NCBI GenBank assembly: GCA_958299035.1
Contig: CATQJL010000223.1
Coordinates: forward strand, 3,466,359-3,530,358
Origin: Cylicocyclus nassatus
Lineage: Eukaryota; Nematoda; Chromadorea; Rhabditida; Strongylidae
Length of the DNA: 64,000 bases
Reading direction: 5' to 3'
In this document: positions 10,772 through 23,174 of the stretch, in pieces
How positions within the stretch are numbered: position 1 is the first letter of the stretch
Layout: every line of letters starts with the position of its first letter
Notes under the pieces: model-generated
What the model saw: only the letters and a program-made list of their open reading frames with translations
The model's database searches: none
What the model was told of the DNA's origin: nothing
Made by a program: the position numbers and the translations under genes

Positions 10772-11169
10772 AGGCAGTGGCTCGAAAGAATTGCGACTGC
10801 AAGTCCCACACCCACATGGCATTCTGGATGCGCTGAGTCCAGTGCTTTGCTCAAAAGTCAAAAAAGTACTTTTTACGGCGATTCCTACTCTGGAGATGGC
10901 CGAAGGGGAGGGATTCCCGCCAACATCGCAACTGGCTGCCTGGGCTGATCAGCCTTATCGCCAAAATGGGTGATGTACAGTCTTCTGGCAGCCAGTCGCT
11001 GTTCACGGCGGAAATCCCTCCACCATCTCCTCCGGCTATCTCTAGGGTAGAAAAACCCCGTAAAAAAGCACTTTTTTGACTTTTCAAGCACAGCACTGGA
11101 CTCAGTGCAACTAGAAGGCCATGTAGGTGTAGAAAGCTTGCAATTGAAATATTCCCGAGCCACTGTCTT
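10772..11169. repeat. Foldback element, arms about 190 bp
   Basis: The two halves (about 10772-10960 and 10975-11169) are inverse copies with roughly 75 to 80 percent identity by eye. Shared blocks include CTGAGTCCAGTGCT and TCAAAAAAGT. The short open frames on either strand here are consequences of the symmetry. Confidence 0.75.
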
Positions 11170-11497
11170 CAATCCCTGTGCTGCCTATTAGCACTAGGGT
11201 TGTTATAACTTACGATATTTAGCGCTGTCAAGTTTGAAGTCAGCGAAGTTAGACCAGAAACAGTTGCGTATACTGATTACGTTTGCATAAAGTGACATAA
11301 AAAGCGGATACCGTCATTGATGTTGAAAGCACAGCGATTTCAAAGGCGACGTTCACCAAATTGAGCCATTAGTTGCTCATTTTGATTCGTTGCCAACCTG
11401 GCAATGATACCTTTGAAAACATATTGCCGATGCTGAAATCTACACTTCAGCAGTCGCCAATCCTTACCAATTCAACTCAATAGTTCCTTCATTTTAG

Positions 11498-12747
11498 CTG
11501 AATATCCTCCTTTTGATCTGAAAAATCCCAATATTGATACTTCTCAAGAGGACTTTCTTTATCATTTCGGATTTGGAAGTAAATCTTTGGATGTTGAAAA
11601 AGTGTTTGGAGATACAAAGGCGAGTTCAATGCATTATATCTTTGCTTATTCGGACTGCTCTATACAGAGAAAAACATTTCTTTTTCAGTTCGTCTGCACT
11701 GGCGGCTCTGACACAAGGATGAAACTCTATGCTGAACAATTTGCGAAAGAATGTCACGTCACTTGCACTAATAATCTCTCAAAAAGTGACCGTTTCGTTC
11801 TGTACAAAAGCGGAAAAGTAGTATGGGTCAATGTAAGCACAATCACATAAAATTCATCACAAGGTCATAGTTTTCTAGCATGGAATGGGAAACCCTTCTC
11901 TAAGTATTATGCTTAACGAAATTTTGAAACTCATGTACTATGCAAAAGCAAAAGACGTTAAGTATGTCTGCTTTGAATTAATGACGGTATTTATAAAGCT
12001 TTATTGCAGATTCATTCGTGTGGGAACTTCTGGAGGTGTTGGGGTAGAACCGGGTACTGTGGTCATTACCAAAAAACCACTTAATGGTGAATTGAATGAA
12101 AAATACGTGCAGTGGATTGCTGCGGAGAGGGTAAGCAGCATCAAGTATTACAAGCAGAAAGCTTCGAGTGTTGTCTGTTGGAATAATGAGATAACTTGTA
12201 AGAACGAATTTTTTTTGAAAAGACTTTAGGTGGAACGTGATACGTTTCTCGACGAAGGCCTCCAAAAGGATCTTATTGCGGTGGCAAAAGAAAAAAATAT
12301 TCCCGTTGAAGTTGGGTACACCATGTGTGCTGATGAATTCTATGAAGGTTGATAGACATTATATTGTTTTTATGAGAGGAGTTGAAAGAGTTTTCAGGAC
12401 AAATGCGCCTTGACGGTTTCCTATGTGAATACAAAAGCGATGATAAAATGGAATTTCTGAGAAAATTACATGATAGGGGTGTACGAAACATCGAAATGGA
12501 GAGCGCCTGCTTTTCGTCAATGACGTATCGCGCTGGATGTAAAGGTACTTTTTTCGAAAATGTCGAGGTGGTACAGTAAAGACTTTTGTCTTATTGTGAT
12601 AAAATTTTAGCGGCAGTTGTCTGTGTTACGCTTTTGAATCGTATGAAAGGAGATCAAATAAATCTTAATGCTGATCAACTCAAAGAGATTGAAGACCGCC
12701 CCTTTAAACTGGTGACTGCTCTCATGAGGAAACAACTTGGATACTAA
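11498..12747 (+). CDS. Uridine phosphorylase paralog 2, canonical motifs (first exon not found)
   Basis: Same family and exon layout as the gene at 2.7 kb. Exons: 11498-11619, 11689-11832, 11879-11961, 12010-12130, 12230-12347, 12398-12544, 12611-12747 (stop TAA), giving about 289 residues, close to the usual 300 or so. It keeps FVCTGGS followed by Arg (phosphate loop), RVGTSGG, TMCADEFYEGQ with the uracil-contacting Gln and nearby Arg, and NIEMESACF. By homology it is a cytosolic salvage enzyme converting uridine to uracil. The intron after codon GDTK starts with GC, at the same place as in paralog 1. The exon holding the start codon lies further upstream and was not identified; the first exon shown starts in mid-codon. 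AATAAA lies at 12766-12771. Confidence 0.9.
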
Positions 12748-12765
12748 TTGGATGGCTTACTCGTC

Positions 12766-12771
12766 AATAAA
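12766..12771 (+). promoter_or_regulatory. Polyadenylation signal of uridine phosphorylase paralog 2
   Basis: AATAAA 19 bp after the stop, at almost the same distance as in paralog 1. Confidence 0.7.
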
Positions 12772-13426
12772 CATCATAAAATGTTTGTCATTTGTTACTA
12801 ACATTTTTGGCACCTTCAGTTGAGTGGATTAGTGCTTTTGTGTTGGCAAGATTGAGCGATAAAAATTGCGTGTGGAAAATAGCTATCTAATTTCCCTGAA
12901 ATGCAGGGGTCTTCACGAGCAGGGTGCAGGCATTTCAGACGTTGATATTGGTTCAGCGAAAACCTACCGCCGAATCTTGGCACCACAGGAGTGTATCCAT
13001 CTAACGATAAGAACATTGATTGTTAATTTTTGTTATGTTGGCGCTTGAAATCAGACTTAGTTGTCAGAGTATCATTTATTGAAGTATATGCTGACTTTGC
13101 ATTGCATCCTAGAGTTTAGTAAGTAAATTTGTTAGCAGCTACTGCCCACATCAACAGCAACAACGGGCTGTGTTTAAAGTCCGTCTAGGCCGATTTTCGG
13201 AGTTCCGGCCAACCTCGGCTTATCCGCTAAACTCAGTGGTGGTCCGGCGAGGGAGGACGGCGCCTCCTCCTCTCCCATTAGAATAGAGCGAAATTCTTGA
13301 AAGTACTTAAGTTATAAAGTTATGAGACTTGTTTATACTTGTAAAATTAATATAGGTAGAATGCGGGGGCTATGGCAAAACAGTTGAAGAGCGTGAAGAT
13401 AGCAAAAAGGGCTTTCATGGGGTGGA
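12772..13426. other. Intergenic, nothing recognised
   Basis: No gene, RNA or clear repeat is seen. The part from 13140 to 13290 is richer in G and C than its surroundings but has no open frame worth naming. Confidence 0.4.
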
Positions 13427-13557
13427 GGACTTTATGTCGCCAAAGGAGGTGATCTCACGCGGACATCCGCGACAAAGTACGCAGCACCACATATTTCGCA
13501 CAGTACGGATGTGCCAGCTGTCCGCGCGGGGTGAAGCCTATCGGCGACATATAGTCC
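13427..13557. repeat. Short inverted-repeat element
   Basis: GGACTTTATGTCGCC near 13427 is mirrored by GGCGACATATAGTCC near 13543, and an inner pair resembling CGCGGACA / TGTCCGCG lies inside. It is a MITE-sized foldback. Confidence 0.55.
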
Positions 13558-13715
13558 CCTACCCCCTTTCATGCTTAGGATGGATAGTAGACGCTGAGTG
13601 TGCTAAGGCCAAAGAAGCAGAGTCGTTATGGTGCATTAGGATCATAATGAACAGATGTGTGCAATATAGTGCTAACAATAACGAGGGCTAGTTGCGCTCG
13701 CTTAAAAGCGGCATC

Positions 13716-14164
13716 TGACAAGGGAAGGATACCAGACCGCAGTGGCGAACCGAAATGATATGCATGCCATTGAATGCGTTTTGATGAGCTGATTCCAAAT
13801 CTACCTTTCCTATCTGCTACAAGCTCCTCTAGGAGAAGCTATGGGCGTTTAAATGTCCAAATTCAGTAAACATTCACTCCAAAAACTATTTGTTAAAGGA
13901 CGCTTACTCATGTGTTCGATGTATGTATGCATGTAATCAGTCTACACAAAACCATGCAATTTGATAACTCCTAAGCTAGTTTTTGAAGCGCATTAAGCAT
14001 TAGAATTCCAACAATTTCGCATCTTCGAACGCCCATAGCTTCTTCTAGAGAAGCTCATAGCAGATGAGAAAGGTAGATTTGGGATCAGCTCTTAAAGACG
14101 CATTCAATGGTATGTATATCATTACTGTTCGCCACTGCGACCTGGTATCCTTCCCTTGTGAGTC
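13716..14164. repeat. Foldback element, arms about 135 bp
   Basis: The left arm (about 13716-13852) and right arm (about 14030-14164) are inverse copies. Shared blocks include AAGGGAAGGATACCAG and its complement and AGCTATGGGCGTT and its complement. About 180 bp lie between them. The middle of the arm resembles single copies near 44630-44720 and 52060-52150, so this is a dispersed family. Confidence 0.75.
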
Positions 14165-17100
14165 ACAGATTTGCGGAGACGATTTTTCGCTCTAGGAGCA
14201 ATATAGACGCCATGGCACTTGTTGCTTTGTTGTGAGTAAATGTCGTCACAATTCGTTAAAGCAGAGCATCAAGTTTTTCTTATCTTCAAAATCTGTTTGA
14301 AGGCTGTTCTAGGAATGAATGCAGTCACAGTTTGCTCTTTCACCCTGCTTCCGGTTTTTCTCTCTTGTTTCCTTTGAACACTTAGAGTTAGGTACTCTGA
14401 CCTTCTCTTTTTCGGTCGTGAAGATGACGAGAACACACGACTGAAACGATGAAGAAGTATTATAAATTTCGAAGAAAAATCAGTGCCGACGCAAGCAGAG
14501 TCTGTTAACGGAGTAAGCTGTTAACGGGAAGTAACCAACCCACCGAATTTTTTTTAAACATGCATCTGACCAATTCTGCAAACGCTCATATATTTCATTG
14601 ATCAAAGATCGTGGAGACCTTGCAAATCTCGTTTATTTGCAGGAACTGTCACACACTTTCTGCGCGAGACGAAACTTTTGCTATTTCTAAAATTTGTGGC
14701 CCCAGTTGGTGCAGCACATGACGGTTCCTCCCAATGATTGGAGAGGACTGTTAGCTCAAACAAAGAAATCAAAAACCTCTAAAATTTCAACTACATACTT
14801 TCCATGCAAAAACATGTGACCGACGCTGTTTGTACAAGGATGACTCATGATTAATTGTCATATTTTTTCATTCTGCCATTTTTTTAACAACTCCGCACGG
14901 TGCTATCATTCTGACGTTATGCGAGCTTTTCCAATTCTATTTTTTATCAAGTTTTTTAACCGAAGTAGTTGCACATTAATGATGTGTATCGAACAAAATT
15001 CGGTGATTGAGGCTTTACAAGACTTCTTCTTAGTGCTTTTGGAAGATATCAAAGCGAAACTTACTGGATCAAATCTACTCCGATTTTGCAGGTTAAATAG
15101 TGAAAATGGCTACTGCACTTTGAGCGAAAATAGATTTTAAATAATTGGATAAGTCGTTAGAAAGTTGCAAAGAAGAGTTGCTAAATAAGTAAGTATGTAA
15201 TCAAATAAGCTGGTGAAATAGATCCCATCAATCTCAATTTTTATGGCAGGCTAGAGCGATAAGATAAGAATCGAAACATTAGGATCTTTTTCTGAAGGCA
15301 GTTATAGAAATGTGCAAAAGATTTGTTTGCACTTGTGAATTATTTTGATTTTAACTTATCAAAAACTCAAATTAGCCTTGCAAAAAAATTTTTTAGGGCG
15401 TGGTTGATCCCAAGATCCTATTTCTGAAATTTCCGGGCTATGAGCGCGCAAAAAGGAAACACCCCAAAATATTTTTCGAAATCTTCATTTGCAAAAAGAA
15501 TTTGCTGTCCCCCTTCCCGAGCGGCATTTTGGATCGCTACTGATGCAAGATGAAGAATCACTTTAAAAATGGCATGCAATGGCATGATTTTGTCGGCCAG
15601 TCCTCCTCCCTATATGTTTGACGATGGGGAAGCAATCACTTCCACCATCTTACCCTCTTTCTTACTATGCGCAAACGTCTCAACCCTAAATTGGTAATGC
15701 TTCGTTTAACAACGTACAAGGAATGGTTTACGGGCAGTTGAGTTTGAGTTAGACAACGTTTTTTTTTTAATCGACTTGCCTTTGAGTTCAGAACGGGCGA
15801 ACAATGAAGTGAGACGTTCTTAACCGCCAAGAACTTGGTGTAAGGTCAGAAAAAAACTTGCTACTCTAACGCGTACAGCGAAAGTGGAAATGAAAGGAAA
15901 GTTTGCGAGAAAACTTAGTCTCTCAAGCCAGGCTGGATGAAAAGTTATCTTGGTCATGATAAAGTACTCAAGGAAAAAAGTGATAAAAAGTAATGAGTAG
16001 TAAAATGAGATGGGCATAATTACCAGGTAGGCTGATTTTTATCGCCTCCCTTAGCTTTACGAAAGCATCAAGCATAGTTTTCTTACATCAGGATTGCGCA
16101 TACAGAACTAGTTATGCCAAGCTGTTTAGAAGCTCCTGTCTAACCACTCTAATAGAATAATAGAATGTTATGGCTTTATGACTCAGTACCAAAGGATAAT
16201 TTTCAAGATCAAGATCCGCAAATTTCTTCGATAATCTGACGCAAAGGCTAAAAACCTAACAAAAAGAAGATATAAGTTTATAAAAATGCAGTACCATGGT
16301 TATCCGTTTTGATCAAGCTCGAGGATGCTCGCGAAATCTGAAAATTACTTACATGAGTTATAAAAAGTGCGAGTGACCTTGTACCTGTAAGTAATATAAT
16401 TAGGATGATTTTTCTACGAAAACTCAAATTAGCCTCGTAAAAAGTTTTTCTGATTACCAGGCTGCAACTGCGAAACGCATATCGAAAAAAATCTTCGGAT
16501 AAGCGAAACTGAACAAATGTTTGTCGGATTTCCTTTCGAACGGAAATCCTGGTGCTGCCACTAAAACATACATGCATAAAAAATTCTATTTCCCAACTAA
16601 AGCAAATCGCCGAAGTTTGAATCTTTTGACGCGCTGCCCTGGTAAATAATTTTCCTCTTTAATTCATGAGTCATTGGCAGAATGATGGAGATTTTTTTAT
16701 TAGGTTGTAAAGAAAGTTTTGCCAATTCTCCCGTTTCTGCCAAAAATGAACGCGAATGCAAGACGCTGTTTTGGGGTGTGTTTTTAGTGTGCGATTGGCT
16801 CAGCTACCAGATACACTATTCAGCTTGAAAAAATGACTATGAAACAAGAAAAAATGCCAAAAAAGAGGAAAATCCGTTGCGCTTAGGTCTGCGAAAACGC
16901 ACGTTTTTCGGATTATAGACGCGCAGAACTTGCAGAAGCTCGATTCAAAAAACCGTTTTATACTCTCTATTGTTTAGATGAAGCGATATTCGTCTATAAC
17001 TTGGTTCGGTATTTGGATCTTTCTCCAAGCAAAAATTAGCTCATTGATTTCAGAGCTCAAAAAATCGAACTTTCTAGCTGTTTTGAAACGCAGTCAGCGA

Positions 17101-17530
17101 CCTTCTTGGAGGAAAACACCCATGATATACATAATCAGTAGTCTGAGCTTATCAGTACATGACTAAAATATCGTTGATTGACAGCTATTATGTTGAAGAT
17201 ATAAAGAAACAACTTAGCTCGACCTCTATTGGCAGAACTTTCTTTACGCCTTATGTCTGCAAGATTGTTTGATAGTACCGAAATCATGCCGAAGGTATCT
17301 GCTCCATCAAGACAATGACAATATACAAGAAAATCACTGCAACCAGTCCACATCATATTCATTAGCATTTGCGGTCCAGTTCAACCAGAAAGCTTTCCCA
17401 GAAAGTCGTTGCCTCATCAGAAAAAGGCAAACGGTCGCTTCGAAGCCGAGCAAGCAATGTAGATAGTGGTGTCAGCTCGTCTTTCTACTTCACGTCTATG
17501 CGTTTTTGCTCGTTTTCGTAAAAAGCCTTC
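14165..17530. other. Gene-poor AT-rich stretch
   Basis: About 3.3 kb without a supportable gene. A short motif containing AAAACTCAAATTAGCCT occurs near 15362 and again near 16426. Open frames up to 99 codons exist but lack splice context or a recognisable domain. Confidence 0.4.
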
Positions 17531-17534
17531 GCAC

Positions 17535-17770
17535 ATCGGTGCTTCCCCACCACTTTGCCGGTCAGACGTCGTCGGCGGCAACGCGCGAAGTGCGGAGACG
17601 CCGGCGTGCGGCGACGGAGAGCGCGCGCGATTCGCGGAGTGAACAGCGACCGCGTGTGCGCGCTGGTGGAACGCTGAGACCAGTCGGCGCTGGATATAAG
17701 AGGGCTGAGGACTTGCTTCTACTGCTGCTGTCATCGTCGTTGCTTCCACTCAGCTTCCAGTCTTCGCCCC
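17535..17770 (+). promoter_or_regulatory. GC-rich promoter candidate for the collagen gene
   Basis: A 200-bp island very rich in CpG (many CGCG and CGGCG) inside AT-rich DNA, ending with a TATA-like GGATATAAGAGG at about 17692, followed by a pyrimidine-rich start region. It lies about 1 kb upstream of the collagen ATG, so transcription from it would need a long 5' UTR or a 5' intron ending at the acceptor near 18679. The open frames on both strands here reflect the low stop-codon density of GC-rich DNA. This is an inference from composition and motif only. Confidence 0.4.
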
Positions 17771-18681
17771 TACCTTAATCATCGCTCGCTGCTTCTTGCT
17801 TCGCCCGCTATGCGTCTTCTTCTTATCAACCAATTGCCATCCATCTACAATGCCTTGGTTTGGGTTATGGTACTTCTCTACAGCGAAGTTTTCGCATAAA
17901 ACTCATCTCTTATTCACAATGCGACTCTTAAAAATAACCAAATCTGCCCTGAGCGTTCCTTTTCGACAGAAGAGTTTCCAGTGCCACTCTGGTATTTCCA
18001 AAAAAACCCCCCAAATAATCTTTGTAGTTGTCATAGCTTCACCACGAAATCGCCCCTACATTCGCTTCAAACAATCCCGCTTCATATCCAATCTTGAAAT
18101 CTTATCTCTCTACAGCACCCGCTTAAAAACTCGAATTATTTCTAGAAGTGTGACGATTAAGTCGGAATTTTTGTCGTCTCAATAAGAAGTTTTTTTTTTC
18201 ACAAATCATCACCTCAGTACTCCATCTCATCTCTCGAAAAACATACAAAAAAGTCAAATTAAATGTTCAAAGTAATCGTTGGAATCAAGAGACAGAGTGA
18301 TGTGACAAATTTTTGATGAATTTTTGTTGAATCCGAACAAGTGTACTACCTCTCTGTTGTCTCTCCAAAACTGGAACCGGAACCTACCCAGGCAGAGGAA
18401 ACAAAATCTACATTTTCGAAGAAACGGATACATGAAAAGTCATCTCACTTGCTTCAAAACAAATGAATTCATTTCGCTCTTCCTAGTTACCTACATCTCC
18501 AAAAAATACGCAAAGTATCAGCATTAGAAGTGGTTGCTACGGTAAACTTGGTAATTCAAGCGTCCTCTCAATACGTGATCTTGCACGAGCATCTTGAACT
18601 CTCGAAAAAGTCGAGTCCTCACCGCTGAACGCTTAAGTTGCTTGTCTCATTCATTCTTTTACTGCTTGAGTACTTTTAGGT

Positions 18682-19840
18682 ATGTCGGAAAAAGAGGAGC
18701 GGCCTTCGCTCCGACCGGTCGCCTTCGCGGCCGTCGTCTTCTCGACGGTCGCGTTGACGAGTTGTCTCCTTACCTTTCCGATGATCTTGCACTACGTGCA
18801 GACACTTGAATCTCAAGTTCAACTTGACCTCGAATACTGCCAGGTGAAAAAAAGATGCGAAGCAGAGAGTTTGTTTATGAAGAATCTACGATCTCTATCT
18901 CTCAGGCCCGGGCTCGCGACATGTGGAAGGAGATGCTAAACATAGAAACCGGTGGAAGACGTGATGTTGCTAAACTGGCTGACATCGTGATGAGTCATAG
19001 AAGGATAGAAAAGAGGTGACTTTGCTTTCTACTAGCTCTTTCCGGTTGCTTTCTTCTAAGCCTTAATTGCAGAGACACACTAGCGGATTTCTGGGCCCGT
19101 CGTCTGCACGATCAAGAACTTCGTGACGAGCCAGTTGGATATGACACCCCTTCTGCTGCTGTAGAGACTGCTGGCCCGATCGGAGGAGGAGCACAAGGAT
19201 GTAAGTCCTACTGTGTAGCTTTCTACCCTCCAATATGACCGATCCTTTAGGCTGCACCTGCAATCGCGGACCACCTGGTCCACCCGGAGATCCTGGACGA
19301 GATGGCATTGATGGACTTGATGGCACCCCAGGTGATATTGGACCTCCTGGCCCACCGGCTCCACCAGGTCCTGACGCTTCGACACTCTTCCCTCCGCAGT
19401 GCCCATGTGAGGCACCACCTGGCGAGCCAGGACCGAAAGGACAGCAAGGCCCGGACGGTCCACCTGGGCCTCCTGGTGCACCCGGAGAAGATGGAAAACC
19501 CGGTGATCAAGGCCCACGTGGTGCTCCCGGCATGCCGGGACCCACTGGGCCAGCCGGACGTCCTGGACCGCCTGGTGAACCCGGAACATACAAGACCGAA
19601 GTGGGACCACCTGGTAGACCTGGAGCACCTGGACGTCCTGGACCACCGGGACAACCAGGACCACCAGGAGGACCCGGTAACGACGGAAAACCTGGCCCAC
19701 AAGGTCCACCCGGAATGGCTGGACCACCCGGACAGCCAGGACAGAATGGACAACCCGGACCACCTGGGCCTAATGGAGAGAATGGAGCACCCGGATCATG
19801 CGAGCACTGTCCTCCAGCAAGACTTGCCCCTGGATATTAA
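18682..19840 (+). CDS. Cuticle collagen
   Basis: Nematode cuticular collagen, 329 residues, a typical size. Exons: 18682-18843, 18906-19015, 19073-19200, 19251-19840 (stop TAA). The ATG follows an acceptor (CTTTTAGGT) by two bases, which fits a trans-spliced leader or a 5' intron. Domain order: a cytosolic N-terminus, a membrane-spanning signal-anchor at about residues 13-40, a non-collagenous region with a basic RRIEKR at about 86-91 that fits subtilisin-like maturation, a CCTC cysteine cluster at about 134-137, then Gly-X-Y blocks to about 315 broken at a CPC cysteine pair and at a TYKTE stretch, and a short tail with CEHC and PGY. The cysteines would link chains in the exoskeleton outside the epidermis. 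It converges on the GDE1-like gene 20256-23174, and AATAAA is at 19857-19862. A decayed second copy lies at 23953-25534. Confidence 0.93.
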
Positions 19841-19856
19841 ACCTCATTTTGAACAG

Positions 19857-19862
19857 AATAAA
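19857..19862 (+). promoter_or_regulatory. Polyadenylation signal of the collagen gene
   Basis: AATAAA 17 bp after the stop codon. Confidence 0.75.
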
Positions 19863-20255
19863 TTTTTTTATCAAATCCTTAAGCATATCACTATATGTAG
19901 AGATCAGTAAAACTGATTGCAGGAGTACAGAAATGATGTTTCTGCAACACACACACACACAGCTTTTTGGCCCCGTAGGCTATAATTTTTCTTGGAAGAT
20001 GTGACAATCTTAGTCGATGATTCTATTAGTCAAGCGAAAAATTAGATCCTCAGAGGAGAAGTGTTTCAAAAAAAATGAAAGTGAGCTATAGAAGTGTAAA
20101 CGCATTCAAATTACGTTTTTTGCACAGTCTAAAAGAAAGTGAGAATCATTAGATCCGATGTGCTTCAAAATGCTTAGAATGAATTGAATAAATGTTGACA
20201 GTGTCTGTCATTTTGTCAAGGCTATAAAGAAAAGTCTACAAAAAATGATATGAAG

Positions 20256-23174
20256 TTAACTTGGAACTGCAGCAGATACAGCAGCTCGTAAGGCTTGCTC
20301 ATTATAGCCTTTTTCTCTAATTTTCTTTAAAAGGTCCATGATCTTGACATAGGATGAGTAGTCAGTAAGGATAGGGATCTGCAACTCATCCACCATCCAA
20401 TGCATTTCAGCAATGTCATTAATAGTCCAAGCAACGACATGCCTTCCGCGGTTGTGTTGTTCTCTAACGAATGTCCTAAAAACCTGTGTTTCATATAATG
20501 AAAAACGAATTATTTCTAAGCCTACTTAGAGATCTCCAGGTGACTTGTCAGCAGCAAATCTGCCCCCAAAAACCATGGAATGACGGATTGCAGCAAACAC
20601 ACGTAAATCTTGTCGAGTAAGACGAAGAGATAATGTTTTGGCCCACTATAGCGTGGCACGGTGTTTTCCGCATCCTTATACGATAATAATCTCCGACGCC
20701 AGGTAAGCCCTGTGAATTTCTACGTGTATTTAGGATAACTGTGAGTTAGTAAGAAAAGAATACCGCTGAGAATCTTGTGATTTGCTTGTTTTACAAGGTA
20801 GAGAACCCATGGGAAGAAGCTGCACACAATAGCTTTATCGTAGAGCTGGTACTTCTTGAACAATTCATCGATGATCTTCACTAGCTAAAATAGAGTGATG
20901 ATGATTTGCACTCTGACATAGCAACGTTGAGAGAATCTGCGTGGGTCTGGCTATCTGCCCATCCTAAGCACATGAACATGCGACTCAAAGGCGTTGCAAC
21001 GCGCCGCTGGCTTGCCTTCTCAGACAACCGGAAATGACTTCCAGGGAAAACTGGAGTTCTAAAACTTCCGGGGAACACTCCTATTGGAGCTGCCAGATAG
21101 GGCGGGGCCACCCACACGGCCCAATAGCAGCGTCCGTGCGAGCATGAGTCGAAGTGGCCTTTCCAGATGAGACACATACTGCTTCGAAGAGTACTAAGCA
21201 GTGATTTCAAATCTGCCAAATTCCAAAGCGTCCGCCCTATGAAGTCTTAGAAGTTCAGTTTTCCCCGGAAGCCATTTGCGATTGTCTGAGCTGTGTGTCA
21301 GCGCTAGGGATGGAAGAGAACCCTAGGCTATTCGGGTATAGGTCAGAACAAGCGTAGCTCTACATGTGGCCCATGTTCGTTAGTCAAGGCTAAGCATTTC
21401 TCTTTCTTGTTCATATTGATTTTTTTGGTAGAAATCTACCAAGCTTGCAAGGTTTTTCGGCCGCCACCTCAGTTCCTCATGATAGACTCGACAAACGGAT
21501 GTCAAACTCTGCATTTCAATGGCGCATCTTTCTATACGTGGCCAGAGTAGGAGATATCTAGTTGCCTTTCAGCCCTATCCACGTGTTCCTTTATCCTTAT
21601 GCATAGCTGTCTCCCCGTTTCACCATTGTAATCGTTCCTAAATAACTTCGATGTTATGGTAACCTGCTATGCAAACTGCTGTTGCATAAATTTGTTCGCT
21701 TGCTCTGTTTCAGCCAAACATTGCTTACAATTAGGAGAAGGGACTTCTAAAACCAGCAAGACCTTTTTACGCATACTCTAATCGCCTTACTCAGTTCATC
21801 CGATGCAAAGGAAAGGGTAAGCAGAAAGGCACCTTGTCAGAACTGGCATCACCCTGAAGAGTTGCTCTGCAGCTAAGCTGCACTCTCGGAGTAGCCGTCT
21901 GCTTGCGCTGAAGAACTTCTTTAAATGATGCGAATTTCAGAGCATCAATGAAACCCTTGTCCAGTAAAAATTTGTAACAATATTTGAATATGGTCAAAGC
22001 AAAAAAAGGTTGTCTTGAAAATGCCAAGATTCATGAAGAGTTTGTCACGAGATACCAAGGAAATTAGTGCCCTTGAATTTCTCGGCGGATAGCCTAAGCA
22101 TCCAAAAAGCATACATTGGCAAAGATACCTTCTATTTGTTTATCATAAACTTACAGGAGCATTCCAGACATTTTAACACGCTGTCTCAAAGAAACTCCAT
22201 TTTCATGCATTGCTTATCGTATGATCTCTTGCTAACAAAAATTGTCATACGTTTTCAAGCAATATTTTGCCTACCCTATGGCAAGCAAGCAGACAATACC
22301 TTTTTCTAAATCTAGGAGAATCGAGAACGTTGAACGTAGACGTTCTTTAACAAGCTGCTATTACTTGTTCTTAATTTTGGGTAATCATGCAAAATATAAA
22401 GCACAAGTATGAACTTGCTAGTCACACGTGTGCAAAACGTCTTCGAGTGTCCTAATTTCAGAAAAGTACTTTGGGTATGCTAGAATAAAATTCAATCTCC
22501 AATAAAATGACAGTACCTCGCGATCTGAATCCTTCACATCAAAAATCATCTTCATTTTGTTCTCTACTGCCCACTTCACGACCGTCTCCAACTTCGGAAT
22601 ACCCTCCTGCTTTACCGGTGGCAGGTTTGCCCTTCTAAATTACTCTCGTATCACCGGGAATAGAGCCCCTCAAAGCATTGAGAACAAGAGAAGAAGCCAT
22701 TATACGTTGATCTGGTGAAGTGCGCACTAATATTAGCACGGGCAAGCTCAGCCAGAATCTTCTCACGTATCGGACCGGTGAGGTTTGTGGTTCGATCTAG
22801 GTCGTCGTGCAAAAGTACAGCTTCACCGTCTTTTGTTAAGGCTATATCGAATTCGATTGAATCAGCTCCGTCGGTCTTCGCCTGCAATGTTGGACAAGTC
22901 CATAACTTACTGCTGAGCAAATTCTTACACTTACCTGATTGAATCCAGCCATTCCGTTTTCAGGAAATGATGTGGGAGCACCGCGATGTCCGCAGATACG
23001 AAAACCTTCGAAAAATTTGCGCACCTGGTGATGACCCTTTTACGCTTCTGTGCACTAATCCAAGCCACTCACATCTTCAGGGTCGCACGGCTTGTTTTTG
23101 TAAAGAATAGCAGCTGCGATACCACAAGCAAGCAGTGCCGAGATGAGGATTACGAGTAAGCAGAGACAAACCAT
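20256..23174 (-). CDS. GDE1-like glycerophosphodiester phosphodiesterase, copy 1
   Basis: A membrane-anchored GDPD enzyme that hydrolyses glycerophosphodiesters or lysophospholipids to free the alcohol headgroup. Exons on the minus strand, 5' to 3': 23174-23073, 23024-22935, 22881-22706, 22634-22517, 20884-20764, 20709-20526, 20475-20256 (stop TAA), 336 residues. The N-terminal 25 residues form one hydrophobic segment (MVCLCLLVILIS). The catalytic core is complete: GHRGA (catalytic His at about 47), EFDV (metal Glu and Asp), LHDD (second His), then FDVKDSD and the C-terminal AWTINDIAEM region. Compared with copy 2 the N-terminus is about 25 residues shorter: the ATG matching copy 2's start is followed by a stop after five codons, so the start at 23174 is inferred. 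Intron 4 is 1.6 kb and holds no recognised gene. It converges on the collagen. Confidence 0.85.

Noticed and set aside
17417..17778. Arg/Ala-rich frames on both strands near 17.5 kb
   Set aside because: The CpG-rich promoter-like island lacks stop codons on both strands; composition alone explains the frames.
19080..19763. A 227-codon frame on the minus strand
   Set aside because: It is the antisense shadow of the collagen Gly-X-Y repeats.
20881..21219. A 112-codon frame inside intron 4 of GDE1 copy 1
   Set aside because: It overlaps the end of a confirmed exon and shows no domain; the intron joins good splice sites without it.
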